NCBI RefSeq assembly: GCF_964199755.1
Contig: NC_133910.1
Span: forward strand, 7,648,501 to 7,712,500
Reading direction: 5' to 3'
Length of the DNA stretch: 64,000 nucleotides
Source: Larus michahellis
Taxonomy: Eukaryota > Chordata > Aves > Charadriiformes > Laridae
The translations under genes and the position numbers were made by a program. Of this stretch, positions 39,418 to 51,300 are shown piece after piece; the stretch's first letter is position 1, and each line of letters begins with the position of its first letter. The notes beneath the pieces are model-generated. The model saw nothing but the letters and a program-made list of their open reading frames with translations. It was not told the DNA's origin and ran no database searches.

Positions 39418-42400
39418 CTATAAGCAGTGGGGGGAAAAAAGATGCATTGAGAAAGGTCCGTTGGCAAGTGTCCTGCAAAGCTGCTGCACCAGCAGGATGC
39501 TGATAGTTGTATTTACAGCCCATCACTTGTTGACCTCAAAAGACCCTGCAGCATTTTGGCCTCTCTGGCAGTATGCCCTTAATTCCCCGGTATCCCCACC
39601 CCCAGGGGACACTGTGGGAATGAGTTAACACGAAATGTGTTTGGAAGTGAGGCTACACAGCAAGAAAATGCTTCCTCATTCAGGACTTATCTGGCTGACA
39701 AAGGCCCTTGGAAAGGGAAGTGGCAGAAACCACACTGCTTGGTTTCCTTCAGGGCGGGTTGGATAAGCCACCAGAAAATTTACTGTTGGGATGATCCTTT
39801 GGATAGCCCCAGTGGGATCTGGTGGCCCCGTATCTCGTGCCTGTAATTCTGCTTGCCATCGTTCCAAGTGAAATTTCATCTTCAAGCTAAATGTTTTTCT
39901 GTAGCGCCAACGCAGAAGCTTCACACAAGTCCTTGAACTAGACCGTGAAGTGGATCAGAAGCTAGAGGGAAACACACAGACTGGTTTGGCTTCCCTCTGA
40001 GCGCAGTGTAAAGCACATGCTGGACATCTGTACCTGCAGCTCCCTGGGACACGCTCACCCAAACCATTTCAAATCTATCACAAAAAAGTATGAGTGACTG
40101 ACCTGGAAAAAGGCAAGATGCTTTGTCCTTCTTAATTTTTAGTACAGGGTAAAGAAGGATGGGCCAGGCAGATAATTAGGGGATGCTATTCCTGTCTATT
40201 TTCTTATTTGAAAAATCTCATGGCTCTAGCATTGAGACTCGCTGGAGTCTCGGAAGCATTTAGCAGAAATAACTGAAGACCAACAGTGCCATTTCACTTT
40301 CAAAAGATGATATCACATTAGAAGCAACCCTAATGTGAACCCTTCTATATATTTCCATGGGCACAAAAAAATTGCGTGGAAACGTGGTTTTTTTTTTAAC
40401 GTAAAACCTGTGTCTTATCAATAAGTATGTCTCTGCTGGAGTGAGAACACTGGTGCTGTGGAGTCAGTTATTCTCCCCTGCAACACAGCTGAGCAGCCAT
40501 TGCTGGGGAAGTTGTTGCAAAATGTCCTTAACTATATTCCGTTTCTGATCTTTATCCTGCAGCTGTGAAGATCAGGACACTTGTCTGTGTCTCCAGTGAT
40601 CTCTCTTTCCTTCCTTGCTGCAGCATCAGTACAAGATGGAAGAGTTTTACCTCCATTTCCACATCTTAATCAATGTCCACAACGGCACCAGGGTGGATCA
40701 GGCACCTTTCACATGTTCTGTTCAGCCACTGCCTGGGCGATGACACCCCTATGAAGGATCAGTTAAGGCTGTGGACGAGGTAACCTTTCAAATTCAGGCA
40801 CCAAATGGTCTGTGTGGGAGACAGAAGCACAGCTGTGACTGAGCCTGCCCGGCAGCCTGGGCTCCTGGCCTTCTGATGCCAGATGCCTGTGCTGCAGAAT
40901 GGATTTCAACGCAAACACAAAGGCAGCGCAAGTTGGAAATCAAAACTCTTTTCTTCCCTCCTTCCTTCTGTGTTTTGTTAATTCTTCTTCTGAGGGTGTG
41001 CTTCAGTGCCAGGGACAAAGAGTTGGCCAAGGAATCAACCCAAGGCGGAAAGAAGCCTCTCAAAAACCTCAGATAAGCAGAATTGCTCTTGCTCAGCAAT
41101 GGAGGAACGGCCGTGTTGGATCGCTCCTGCAGTACACCCACCCCAGGTCTCATCTCCCTGGCCCAAATCTCATTCTAGTGTCAGTGGACAAAACCTTACT
41201 GGCAGAGGTAGGCACAGATAACAAACTTGATTTGTCTCTTGGCTTTGGTTGAATTTGGTCAATAGTTTCTCCTTCCTATAAGCATCTTTGGGAACTATAC
41301 CTGCAGGATCATGCCCCAGCCCCAAACTCCTTCTGACCCACTGTGTTCTGATCTACAGCTTTCAACAGCCTTTCTAGTGGGGATCTCAGACAGGTTCTCT
41401 GCTGGTTTTGGCTCAAGAGGCAAAAGGTCTTCAAGCAAAAGCAGATGCTGAGGTAAAAAACAAACCCAAAAACTCAGCAATCACAAAAATTGTACTTAAC
41501 ATCCTGATCAGAAACAGTTCAAAGGGTGTAACTTGCTCTTCTGGGTCACTGAGTCCTGAGCTGGGGTCATAATAACACGAAACTACAACTCCTCAAGGGT
41601 GCCACGATATCTCAGAGACCTTTGAGATGCATGTGCTACAAACAACGAAAATAAGTAAGATGGCAGGTATTCAATTTTGAAAAAGAAGGAAATCCATAAT
41701 CCCCAGCCCTCTCCTTTGCAGTTAAATCAAGAGCGAAGTCAAGGATGAAATGAGCCACTGAGCAGAGTGTCGTCTCACTGGCTGTGAGGTCCCAGCTAAG
41801 GGAATGCAGGTGGGAGGAAGCTGTCCTGCGCTCTGCACTGTGTCTGCTTTGGAGACTAATCTGCTTCACCTCCAGAACGAGTCCCTCTCGCAGATTTTGC
41901 CTGAAGCTTGCTTGAGAAAATCTTTCCAGAAAGGCAAGATCAACAGGAAGATCTGAACCAGTTGGGAAACATGTTCTGCTATCCCTACCAGTTCCCCTGT
42001 GCCATCAGACAGGAGGTCCCCGCAGCCAGTGTTCTTCCACTGTTTACTACTGATGGCAAGAGAACTCGAAAACAAATTCCCATTGACAATCTATTATCAC
42101 GTGCAGCTGGAAACGGCCAGTGCTTGGGACTTGTCCAAGCAGCTTAGAGCACTAAAGGGCAAGGACTGCCTTCCTGTGGCTCTGACAATCCTCTGTTCCC
42201 CCTCTGCTGAGACCAGCACAATGTAGCTAGTTGATGCCAGCCCTGGAGAAATCAGCTGCCCTCTAACTTCTGAGCTCCCCGTGATCCACCAACAAAATCC
42301 CATGCAGAAGGCTATTACAGAGGAAAGTGGTTAAACCGTCACAGTAAAACAGCACCAAAGCAAAGCATTCAACCTCCTGATTTATTAGGGATATCTGAGT

Positions 42401-42810
42401 GGCACCCAGAGCTGCTGGTGTGACCTTTTGTACAGGATACGATCCAGGCCAGCCTCTCCCTCCTCCGTCAGACTCAAGATATGACGTGTGGGCAGAGGGG
42501 GATGGAAGCAGGAGTGTCAATAGCTGCATCGATCAATATTGTCTCCAGTTATAAGCTCAGTGTGTTGATAAAAGTAAATGAAGGAGAGATGCTGACAAAT
42601 CATTAACATATGCCTAATCATTATCCTCAGGCAGCTTTCCACAGGCAATAGATCAGCAAGTTGCCTGCCTGGCAGACTGTCACCAGCGCTTCCCAACGAT
42701 GGGCAATGAGCTGTCTAGTGCATGTGTGCTTTTTGAAAGGTCAAAGACAGATATGTGAAACATGCCGAAAATTCAAGTGCAGGAATTGAGAAGTGACTAG
42801 AATTACAGCT

Positions 42811-42908
42811 CCCAATATTTTTTCCAGTTTATTTCCTCTAATAGATTTGCTTCCATCTTAATGCACGAAGGAATCGAGTCCCTTGGAGAGACAGGAGCGG
42901 GCATATAA
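42811..42908 (+). promoter_or_regulatory. Possible TATA-type promoter inside ZER1 intron 1
   Basis: CCCAAT at 42811-42816 is followed about 90 bases later by CATATAAAAG (42902-42911). The spacing suits a CCAAT/TATA promoter starting transcription near 42935 on the plus strand, antisense to ZER1. This rests on motif and spacing only and could be chance. Confidence 0.35.
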
Positions 42909-42999
42909 AAGCCTGTATACCCAACTACCCCTAGAAGTAGCCCTCACCGTGAACTAACAGCACCCTCCCACCATCCGCGGACCCGAGGGAAGCCCCAGT

Positions 43000-43287
43000 A
43001 TGCAGCTTCGCTCTCTCCCATCAACAGCCTTCCAGGTCCGACCTCTTTGGCAAATACTGCTCATGTGTAGGCTACGTGCGTATTGTTACGGCATTTCATG
43101 CTGCATTGGCATGCAAAGCCTGGGACTGCTCTTGGCACTCCTGGGGCTGCCCGTGCCAATACGCTCTACCTTGGACTTCAGATCGATCTTCTCTCCCAGT
43201 CTCTCCAGGCAGCTGCCCCAAGCCAAGCCTGACTCACCGTGGCTCCACGCCAACGACATAACGTTGATGCTGTTGCTACAAAAATGA
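43000..43287 (+). CDS. Unidentified short open frame downstream of the TATA-like box
   Basis: An ATG about 65 bases after the predicted start site opens a 95-codon frame. An internal ATG at about 43111 is followed by a hydrophobic stretch, QSLGLLLALLGLPVPI, that resembles a signal peptide, then a Ser/Pro/Arg-containing tail. I recognise no family; it has no paired cysteines and no clear dibasic-flanked peptide with an amidation Gly. It lies inside ZER1 intron 1 on the opposite strand. It may be a first exon, a non-coding RNA or simply chance. Confidence 0.2.
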   Translation: MQLRSLPSTAFQVRPLWQILLMCRLRAYCYGISCCIGMQSLGLLLALLGLPVPIRSTLDFRSIFSPSLSRQLPQAKPDSPWLHANDITLMLLLQK

Positions 43288-43779
43288 TTGGCAAAGCTGA
43301 CTTTTCCAGCATCAGGGGCTTGTCCAAGGAGAGGGCAAACAATATACGCTGGCATGACCTGATTACAACAACTTCAGAATAACAAATGTAATGTAAATGC
43401 ACAGTTTGGCACAGGTTACATTCTGAAGAAAAACTGCACTGTCATTTTAGCTGGCATCTTGCAGCTGCACAACACTGTTTTTATTAATTGATGGGTCATC
43501 GCTGCTTGTGCAGGGAAACACCATCCCTGCCTTACAGCAGGGAAACTGAAGTAGTGTGAGATTGTGGCCTGGCAAAGCTTGCAATTGCCAAACTTGTCAG
43601 CCTGCCGAGACCGACATCGTAAATGAGACGACTTGTGCTCGCTGGGGAACACACTGATCTTTGTACCTGCCCGCAGTAAAGATGCTCCTTTGGATGACTG
43701 AATTATATCACAGATTTTCTTTCCAAAAGGTCACCTGCCCAAGAGGACACCCTCAGCAGCCCCAGGGTTCCTATTCCCC

Positions 43780-44480
43780 AGGCACTGGGGATCCGCCACC
43801 ACCAGACCGCGATGGTCTCCCAGTCTCTGACAGCCCCGTTAGCCGCTCCACCGCCCTGCGGGCAAGTCTGCCACAAACCCCAACCCGCCATCGCTCCCCC
43901 GACACGGGGCGACTTTCCCTTCCCGGTCCCGGAGGTCACCTCGCCCGGCAACGCTGGGTCTCCTCCCGGCCCGGCTGCTGCGGCCCGGCTGCTCCCGGTA
44001 GTCCCGAGGAGGGGATGGGGGCTCCGCCGGGGGGCACCGGTTCCTCCCCCGGCCTCGGCGTCCAGGCCCGGTGCCCCCGAGGAGGGCGATCCCCGCGGGT
44101 GGGACTGGGGAGGGGGACGCCGGCACTCACCTGGCGCCAGGCCCCCGCCCGGCGAGGCGGATGGGGGGCGGCGGGAGTCCCGGCTGGTCCCGGCGCCGCT
44201 CCCCGGGGGCGGGCAGGGGCTCGGCGTCCTCCTCGGGCCCGCTCCCCCCGCCGCGGCCTCCGCTGTCAACAAACCCCGCCGTCACTTCCGCCAGCCGGGC
44301 CGCCCGCACCGGAAGCGCCGCCGCTTCCCTCCCGGAAACACCGGCCGGCCCGGAACGCTGGGGCTCGCGGCCGTGACGTCGTTGTGCTGCTGCGTGATGT
44401 CACGGCGCGAGGCACGCAGCGCGCGAGGGCGGCAGCGGCCTCCCTGCGGCCTCTCGCCTCGCCCGGTCCCCGCGTCTCCA
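43780..44480 (-). promoter_or_regulatory. ZER1: CpG-island promoter of ZER1 with ETS and CRE-like sites
   Basis: Dense CpG. Within 44283-44338 there are three ETS-type elements (CACTTCCG, CCGGAAG, CCCGGAA). TGACGTCG lies at about 44374 and TGATGTCA at about 44396, both CRE-like. No TATA box. This is a typical housekeeping promoter. ZER1 leads off to the left and TBC1D13 starts about 1 kb to the right. Confidence 0.75.
44131..44275 (-). other. ZER1: Probable non-coding first exon of ZER1
   Basis: A GC-rich block just downstream (minus strand) of the ETS-site cluster ends in the strong donor CCAG|GTGAGTG at 44131/44130. The upstream edge is inferred from promoter motifs and is uncertain. Confidence 0.5.
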
Positions 44481-44773
44481 CACGGCCATGGCTGCTGCCA
44501 TCTCTGCGGGCACCAGAGCTCGCCCGGGCGAGTGTGACCACATCTGGGCTTCCCTCCGTGCTGTGAGGGCTGGTGCCGAGCGGGCAGGGGAGCCCCGGCG
44601 GGGGCGGCTGTGGAGTCTCTTCTGAGGTGGGACGACACAGCTGGCGCTGGGTGCCCGGAGAGAGGAGTGTCCCAGCCCCGGCCGGGATGGCGGTGCCGTG
44701 ACAGGGCACGCCGTGGTGTGCAGCAGAACCCCCGGGCAGCTCAGCGCACCGGGAGGGCGCTCCGAGGCCGGTC

Positions 44774-45220
44774 CAGAGGAGGCCCCGGAGATGCTGGGAG
44801 GGCTGGAGCCCCTCTGCTATAAGGACAGGCTGAGAGAGCTGGGGGGGTTCAGCCTGGAGAAGAGAAGGCTCCGGGGAGACCTTCCAGCCCCTTCCAGTCC
44901 CTAAAGGGGTTCCAGGAAAACTGGGGAGGGACTATTTACAAGGGCATGCAGCGATAGGATGAGGGGTGATGCCTTAAAACTGGAAGAGGGAAGATTTAGA
45001 TTGGATATTGGGAAGAAGTCCTTGCCTGTGAGGGTGGTGAGCCCCTGGCCCAGGTTGCCCAGAGAAGCTGTGGCTGCCCCATCCCTGGAGGGGTTCAAGG
45101 CCAGGTTGGACGGGCCTTGGAGCAACCTGGGCTGGTGGGGGGTGTCCCTGCCCAGGGCAGGGGTGGGACTGGATGGGCTTTAAGGTCCCTTCCAACCCGA
45201 ACCACTCTATGGCTCCATGA
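44774..45220 (+). mobile_element. CR1 LINE 3'-end fragment, about 447 bases
   Basis: It follows the typical avian CR1 3' region from the GGACAGGCTGAGAGAGCTGG block through GGGAGGGACTATTTACAAGG, AGATTTAGATTGGATATTGG and GTGTCCCTGCCCAGGGCAGG to TTAAGGTCCCTTCCAACC. It ends in CACTCTATGGCTCCATGA, a version of the CR1 terminal ATTCTATG repeat. Plus orientation, 5'-truncated. It fills much of the gap between the ZER1 and TBC1D13 start regions. Confidence 0.96.
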
Positions 45221-45365
45221 AGGCGGCCGGAGGGGCGGGGCAATGCCCGACGAGTGGGCAAGGCCTCGTGAGGGGCGTGGCCTCCAGCCCCGCCCACCCC
45301 CGCGGGCAGGGTTTCCAGCCGGAGCGGTTCGGCGGCGCGCGGGGTAGGGGCGCGCGGGGGCCGCC
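45221..45365 (+). promoter_or_regulatory. TBC1D13: TBC1D13 proximal promoter
   Basis: A GC-rich segment between the CR1 end and the ATG has an SP1-type GGGGCGGGGC at about 45232, an inverted GC box GCCCCGCCC at about 45289, and no TATA. The CpG-rich block continues to about 45780. The CR1 marks its upstream limit. Confidence 0.65.
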
Positions 45366-48300
45366 ATGTCGCGGCTGCACCAGAGCAGGTGGGTGTCGGG
45401 GCCCGTCCCCCGCCGCGGCGGGCTCTGCTCGGCGGGGTTTGTGCGTGCGTGCGGGGGATTGCCGGTAACAAACGTTATAACGCCCGCGGCTCCGCTCCCC
45501 CTCAGGATCGCGGACTTCCAGGAGGTGCTCGGCGAACCCACGGTGGCTCTGGCCAAGCTCCGCGACCTCTGCTTCAGCGGTGAGCGGCCCGGGGAGGCGT
45601 GGGGGGCGGAGGAGGGCGCTGGGCACGGTCCCGGCGGTGGCCCGGGGTTCCAGGCCGCAGGCTGTCCGGCGGCTGAAGGCCACCTCGGCCGCTGCGAAGC
45701 GATCCCCTGCCGGAGCCGCTGTGAGGCGGCGGGGAAGCCGAGGCGGGCGGGGGTGTTTGGAAGCCCAGGCTCTGCCAGGCCGCAGCGGTCCCCACCCGGC
45801 CTTTGAGCACAGCCACAAAGCCTTCCCTCCCCTTCCCCGAGAGCCTTGCGGGTCCCATTGCTTCTGCCGTGTCCTGTCCCTCACCTGCGCCGTCCCCAGC
45901 TCTCCGCTGCCCAGACCCGGCCGCAGGCACCATCCCCGTGGGAGGCACCGTCTGTAACCCCCGGAGCGTCCCTGTGAACACTCCCTGCCCCCGGGGGAGG
46001 AAAAGCGCTGCCTGTCGGTGTGGTGAGCAAAGCGCGGTGCGGAGGCTGGGGCTAACGGAGTTATCTCTCTGCCTGATATTCCACAGGAATTCCCTTTGAT
46101 GGTGGGCTGCGCTGCCTGTGCTGGAAGGTGGGTTTTGCTTGGGGCGCTTTTGTTTCTTGTGTTGATGCTTTGCTAAAGTGCATGCTATTTTGGGGCACTT
46201 AAAACTGTAAACAAACAAACAAAATATCCAGAGCTTAAAAGCTGCTCAAACTTGACAGTAATTTGTGGAGATCAGCTCTGGCATAGATGCAATAGCATTT
46301 ACCGGCACAGGATGGCCATCATTTTGGATGATAGAAAGTGGCTGTTTGCTCTTTGCATGAGAACAGCCCTCAGTATTAAGCTACCAGTGCGTTTCAGTCA
46401 GGTGTGCTATTGAGCAATCCTACAAATAGGTCTGTGTTAAAAACCAGTCCCTGAAATATTCCTGACTGTCACTTGGCAAAGTAGTAGGCTTTCTGGAGAA
46501 AGGTCCCAGTATTTTCAGAGAGCCACTGTATTTGGTTTGCTCCTCTTACAGGTATAACAGATCGTTCTCCCAATCCTAATTTATGCGCATCTGTCTTCTG
46601 TACAGATACTCCTGAACTACCTCCCTTTAGAGAAAGCCTTATGGAGCCCTTTGCTGAAGAAACAGAGGTGAGGACACGGGTGCTTTCTCCTTTATTTCTA
46701 ATGATATCTGCAGAGAAGGAGAATAGTTCCTTAAATAATTAAGTACCTTCATAAAATGAATTGCTCTTGTGTGGAATGCAGTGTTCTGTAGGCTGTCTCC
46801 TGGGTCTGGTGAACTGACCTTTTCAGCTGAACTCAAGAGGAAATCAAATGCTTTCTGGCTGAGCAGGGTGGTACAGAGAGATCTATTTGAACTCAGTCTG
46901 GGTGCTTGTGTTGACTTAATCTTCTGCTTCAATGTTAATTCCTCTTTTCTTCCTTAAGGGATCTGTATTCCCAGTTCCTAAAGGAAATGATTATCCAGCC
47001 TGGGATCGCCAAAGCCAACCTGGGTGTTTCAAGGGAAGATGTGACCTTAGAAGATCATGTAAGTGTTGTTAAACCTTTGGGCTCCAGAAAATTCCCCAGA
47101 GCTATAAACCGTTGTTCTGGAGTCTGGACCCCTGGCCTGCTCTTGGCTCTGTTCTCAACTCTTTTTCCCTGCTAGCAGGAGGGACGGTTCCTAGGTACCA
47201 GCCTGGCACTTGGGTCTTAATAGCTTTCAGTGTGAATTATTGGCAAAGCACCAATGGTTCTGAAGAGAGCTTATTTTCAGCTATGCATATCCCTTTTCCC
47301 CTCCTTTGGAGCCAGCTGCCCAGGCTATGGGTCGCCTAGGGAAAGGGAGAGGCTCACGAGAGGTACCTCTAGCAAAGAGATGCTCTCCTGAGACGTGAGG
47401 TCTGTGGTGGACTCAGAGCTGGCTAATATGAACAGAGGATATAAAAAAGGCAGGAGAGTCAAGTTAGACTATGGCATGGAAGGCAGAAAATTTGCTCATT
47501 TCTAGTTCTGATGCTGGCTTTTTTTTTTTGTTTAGTTGACTATTTCCTGCATCCCTTGGCTTTTTTCTTCTCTGAAAGCACTGTTAAGAGTATATGTGTT
47601 AGGGGAGGGAGTGAAGTAACTGATCAGAAGAGACTGTAAAATGATACAACTGCGTCCATGACTGGTCCCGAACGTTAACTTCTCTACTAGTGTGCAGTCA
47701 CCTGTGCCGCCGTGATCTCTGGAGGCTTTGGTGCTGTAAAACTTGCGTGCTTGTAAAACTGCACAAGTTGTCAGGTTACAGTGATCTTTGAATCTCTTGG
47801 AACATTGTGGGTTCCCCCCCCTTTTTTTTTTCCTTGGTTAGTTGTTAACTTTGCATGGATCTTGATGTGGAGAGAGGAAAGCGTGTGTGTGGAGGGGGTG
47901 TTAAGTTTATCATATTGGAAAACTGGTCAGATACAGGATAGGTTGTTCATAGTAATACGTATTTCCTTTTTCCTGGGCACAATGGTGGTGCTTAATCAGC
48001 CTTCTCGGAGCTGAGATAGAGGGGGATACTTGTAACTAATAACCACAGCGCCTAAGTACTGTGTGGGTGGGTAACTCTTACCCTAAGTGCAAAGACCGTC
48101 TCTGTTGTACAGGTTGGAGCTGCAATCAGGAATCTTGTTGACACGGGATAGGATACCTGATCTGGGAACAAAGTCATTAAGAGGCAGGTGAAAAGAGATT
48201 GGAAATGTTGCCTTCTGCCTCTCTAAGTGAACCTGCATGCTCGCTTGTTTTCATGAGCTCTGATACACTTCCTGCACACTGTGAAGGAGCAGCACTAAAC

Positions 48301-51300
48301 GTGTTAAATCAGTCTTTATTTACTGAGAATTTTGATACATGTGAAACACGCTTGTTCTGTTTCTGTTGTTTATTTCTTTAGCCCCTCAATCCAAATCCAG
48401 ACAGTCGATGGAATACTTACTTCAAGGATAACGAAGTGCTTCTCCAGATAGACAAAGATGTCAGGTGTGTGAGGCGTAATGACTCGGGTTTCTGAACCCA
48501 AGTGGTTTGGTTAACACTTTGTACTTTGGAAACTAAGTTTAATATTAAACTGAATCTCCCATTCAACATGGGCCGTGTACTTCCTTCTTCTTATACCTGA
48601 TTTCCTTCTGTATCCATTCTAGGAGGCTGTACCCTGACATGGCATTCTTCCAGCGCCCAACAGACTACCCCTGCCTTTTAATCCTGGACCCCCAAAATGA
48701 GTTTGAGACGCTGCGCAAGCGGGTGGAGCAGACCACACTCAAGTCACAGACGGTGGCACGAAACCGCAGTGGGGTTACAAATGTGAGACCTAGATGGGGG
48801 CTGCCCATGGGGCAAGGCATCTTAGCTGATAAAGGGAAGGGTATTTCTCGGGCTTTTTGCTATTTCTCTCTGCTTGTATGGTGAAATTGGACACATACTC
48901 CAGCAGGTACTGTGCATTCTGGTGGCTGGACAGCTTTGTAGAACTAGTTGATGTGCCTGATGGTTGGTAGGGAATTATAGGTGTATTTAATTCTAAGGGT
49001 TATTTTTTACTGACTTTTGGCAGAAGTTGGAGGAAGATTCAGTTATTTTGTGCTTGACATGTGCCTTTCTGTATGGGAACAAAACACTGAAGGGTTAATT
49101 TATTCAAGTTGAATTTACATAATCTTCCAGAACTGGGATCTCATAAACCTGCAATTAGGAAAGGAGCTGAGCATCTGCTGAAATGTGTGTTGTCTCTTTC
49201 CTCTTTCACGAGTGTTACAGTACAAGTGCCATGTGCTGTTGGGGAAGGTGGCTTGCTACCACAACAGATCTATACTTTTCCTCATACTACTAATAAAGAA
49301 GTGGAACTGCTGTGGTTTCTTACTGCACGGGATCAGGTCTCATGTAATGATTCAGGGGATCTCTGTTGCTGCACAGACTGCTTTGTTCTTCAGGGATAGC
49401 CAGCACTAGGACTTCACTGCCTTTGGGCCTCCCGAATTACTTTTTTACGTGAAAACCTACCTGCTTGGTATAAGCTGCCCAAATCTTTTGGAAGTCTATG
49501 TGTATTAAAAGCCAAGCTTGTCACACGTACAAAATAATCCGTGCCAGTTGGTTATCCTGAATCAGCCCTAATCTTTCCTTGCGTTTCAGGTGAGCTCCCC
49601 TCTTAAAACGACACCGAATGCTCTAAACGAGTACGAAGTTCTGCCCAATGGCTGTGAAGCTCACTGGGAAGTGGTGGAGCGAATCTTGTTCATCTACGCC
49701 AAGCTGAACCCTGGGATAGCGTATGTTCAGGGGATGAACGAAATCGTAGGGCCGCTTTATTACACCTTTGCTACAGATCCTAACAGCGAATGGAAAGGTG
49801 AGAGACTCTTTTGGCAGCTCAGTAATGGCTGTCGTACTGCATGTTCTCTGCGTAAAGCTGTTTAAGGAGTGAGATTCTCTTTAAATAACTCTGTTCTGAC
49901 TGATCGGGGCCAAAAAGCAAATACAGCAAGAGATGAGGAGTTTTGGGGACCGCAGCAGATTGATAGAAACTGAATGGGCTGTGAGTGGTGAGAACATATG
50001 GGAAGTGAGGGTTTTCAAGGGGTTTCCTGTTTGCTTTGCATGGATCTAAGCTGCACTTTATGAAACTTAAAATCTGTTTAGAAGCTCTTGTTTACTTGTA
50101 CTATATATACCTGGTAAGAAAAGAATGGAATGGGAGTACTTTGCCTGTTGCTTCTACTTCATGGGAGCTCTGAGGGCGCGTGCTGATGGCGGGAAGAGCA
50201 GATGGTGTTCTTGGGCATCGATAGCTGGTGTGTGACCCAGTGTCACAAAGACCTTGTGTTGCACACAGGGTCTGTATTTGCAGTGACTCAGTAGACATTT
50301 TTAGCTTTAAAAAAAGAGGCTAGTCTTGTCCCACAACAAGCAAGCCAAGATCTTGTGTGATCCACTACTTGCATCTAGTACAGCAACCAGATTATGGAGC
50401 AAGAACAGTTCTAAGTCTCTGTGCTTCTGTCAGTGATGCTTCCTCTATTCCCATACCATTTATTTTTTCCCCCCCCCCCAGAACACGCTGAAGCAGACAC
50501 GTTTTTCTGCTTTACCAATCTAATGGCTGAAATTCGGGACAACTTCATTAAGAGCCTGGATGATTCTCAGTGTGGCATTACCTACAAAATGGAGAAGGTC
50601 TACTCTACCCTGAAGGAAAAAGATGTGGAGCTGTATTTGAAACTGGTGAGGAGCTATGTGTTTCTTTGAGTCTCAGTTGGAATGCGAGGAGTGGAGCTTA
50701 ATAGTGTATTTAAACGTCAGCCAATTTTGTTAAATTGTTAACTATGCTTGAATAGAAAGGTTGAGAGAGCGAATAAAGGGCTTTGCCTGTACGGCATAGA
50801 GGCTTTCTTATCTGTGAACTGAAACAACTGCTCCTTGGCGTAAACCTGGAGCGAGCTGACACAGCAAGGCTTTCCTCCCCTGCCTGACCGTGAAAGTAAA
50901 CAATATTTGTTGCAAAGCTGCCAACTGTGAGTCCGAAGTGACTTGGCCACGATCCCATGTCAGCTGGGCTGAGGCTTAGTTGGAGCTGAAGTCTTCACTC
51001 TCTTTTAGTCATCAGGCAAAACATGAGTTTTGGTATAGAGTTCCTTTGAATTTGAGATTACAGGAATTTTGTCTCTGTCTTTAAGAACAAAACAAAAAAA
51101 CAGCCCCCCCTCCACGCACACACGCTTCAGTTGCCACTGGCTGCCCTGACAACAGGAACTTAAACTGCATGGAGATCACTCCACAAGTAAAGTGAAATCC
51201 AGCAGGCTGGACCATCCCACCCACCTAATTCTACCATTCTCCTTCATCCAAGGGTCTCTGAGTGCCTTGGGTCGGTGTGGGTTTTGTAGAACACGTAGAA

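Larger units (their letters stand above)
39418..44130 (-). other. ZER1: ZER1 first intron, about 4.7 kb
   Basis: Bounded by the acceptor at 39418 and a donor (CCAG|GTGAGTG, minus strand) at 44130. It holds no exon of ZER1. Inside it, a TATA/CCAAT promoter-like segment and a short open frame (42811-43287) are listed separately. I see no recognisable transposon in it. Confidence 0.55.

Noticed and set aside
40876-41252. Overlapping plus- and minus-strand frames in ZER1 intron 1
   Set aside because: Several frames on both strands of similar length with no family features; no promoter signal nearby.
43661-44566. 301- and 241-codon plus-strand frames and several minus-strand frames at the ZER1 CpG island
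   Set aside because: Low-complexity Pro/Gly/Arg/Ala sequence in overlapping frames on both strands, best explained by GC-rich promoter DNA.
45207-46218. 225- and 214-codon minus-strand frames over TBC1D13 exons 1-2
   Set aside because: Antisense to supported exons, GC-driven, and part of one comes from CR1 sequence.
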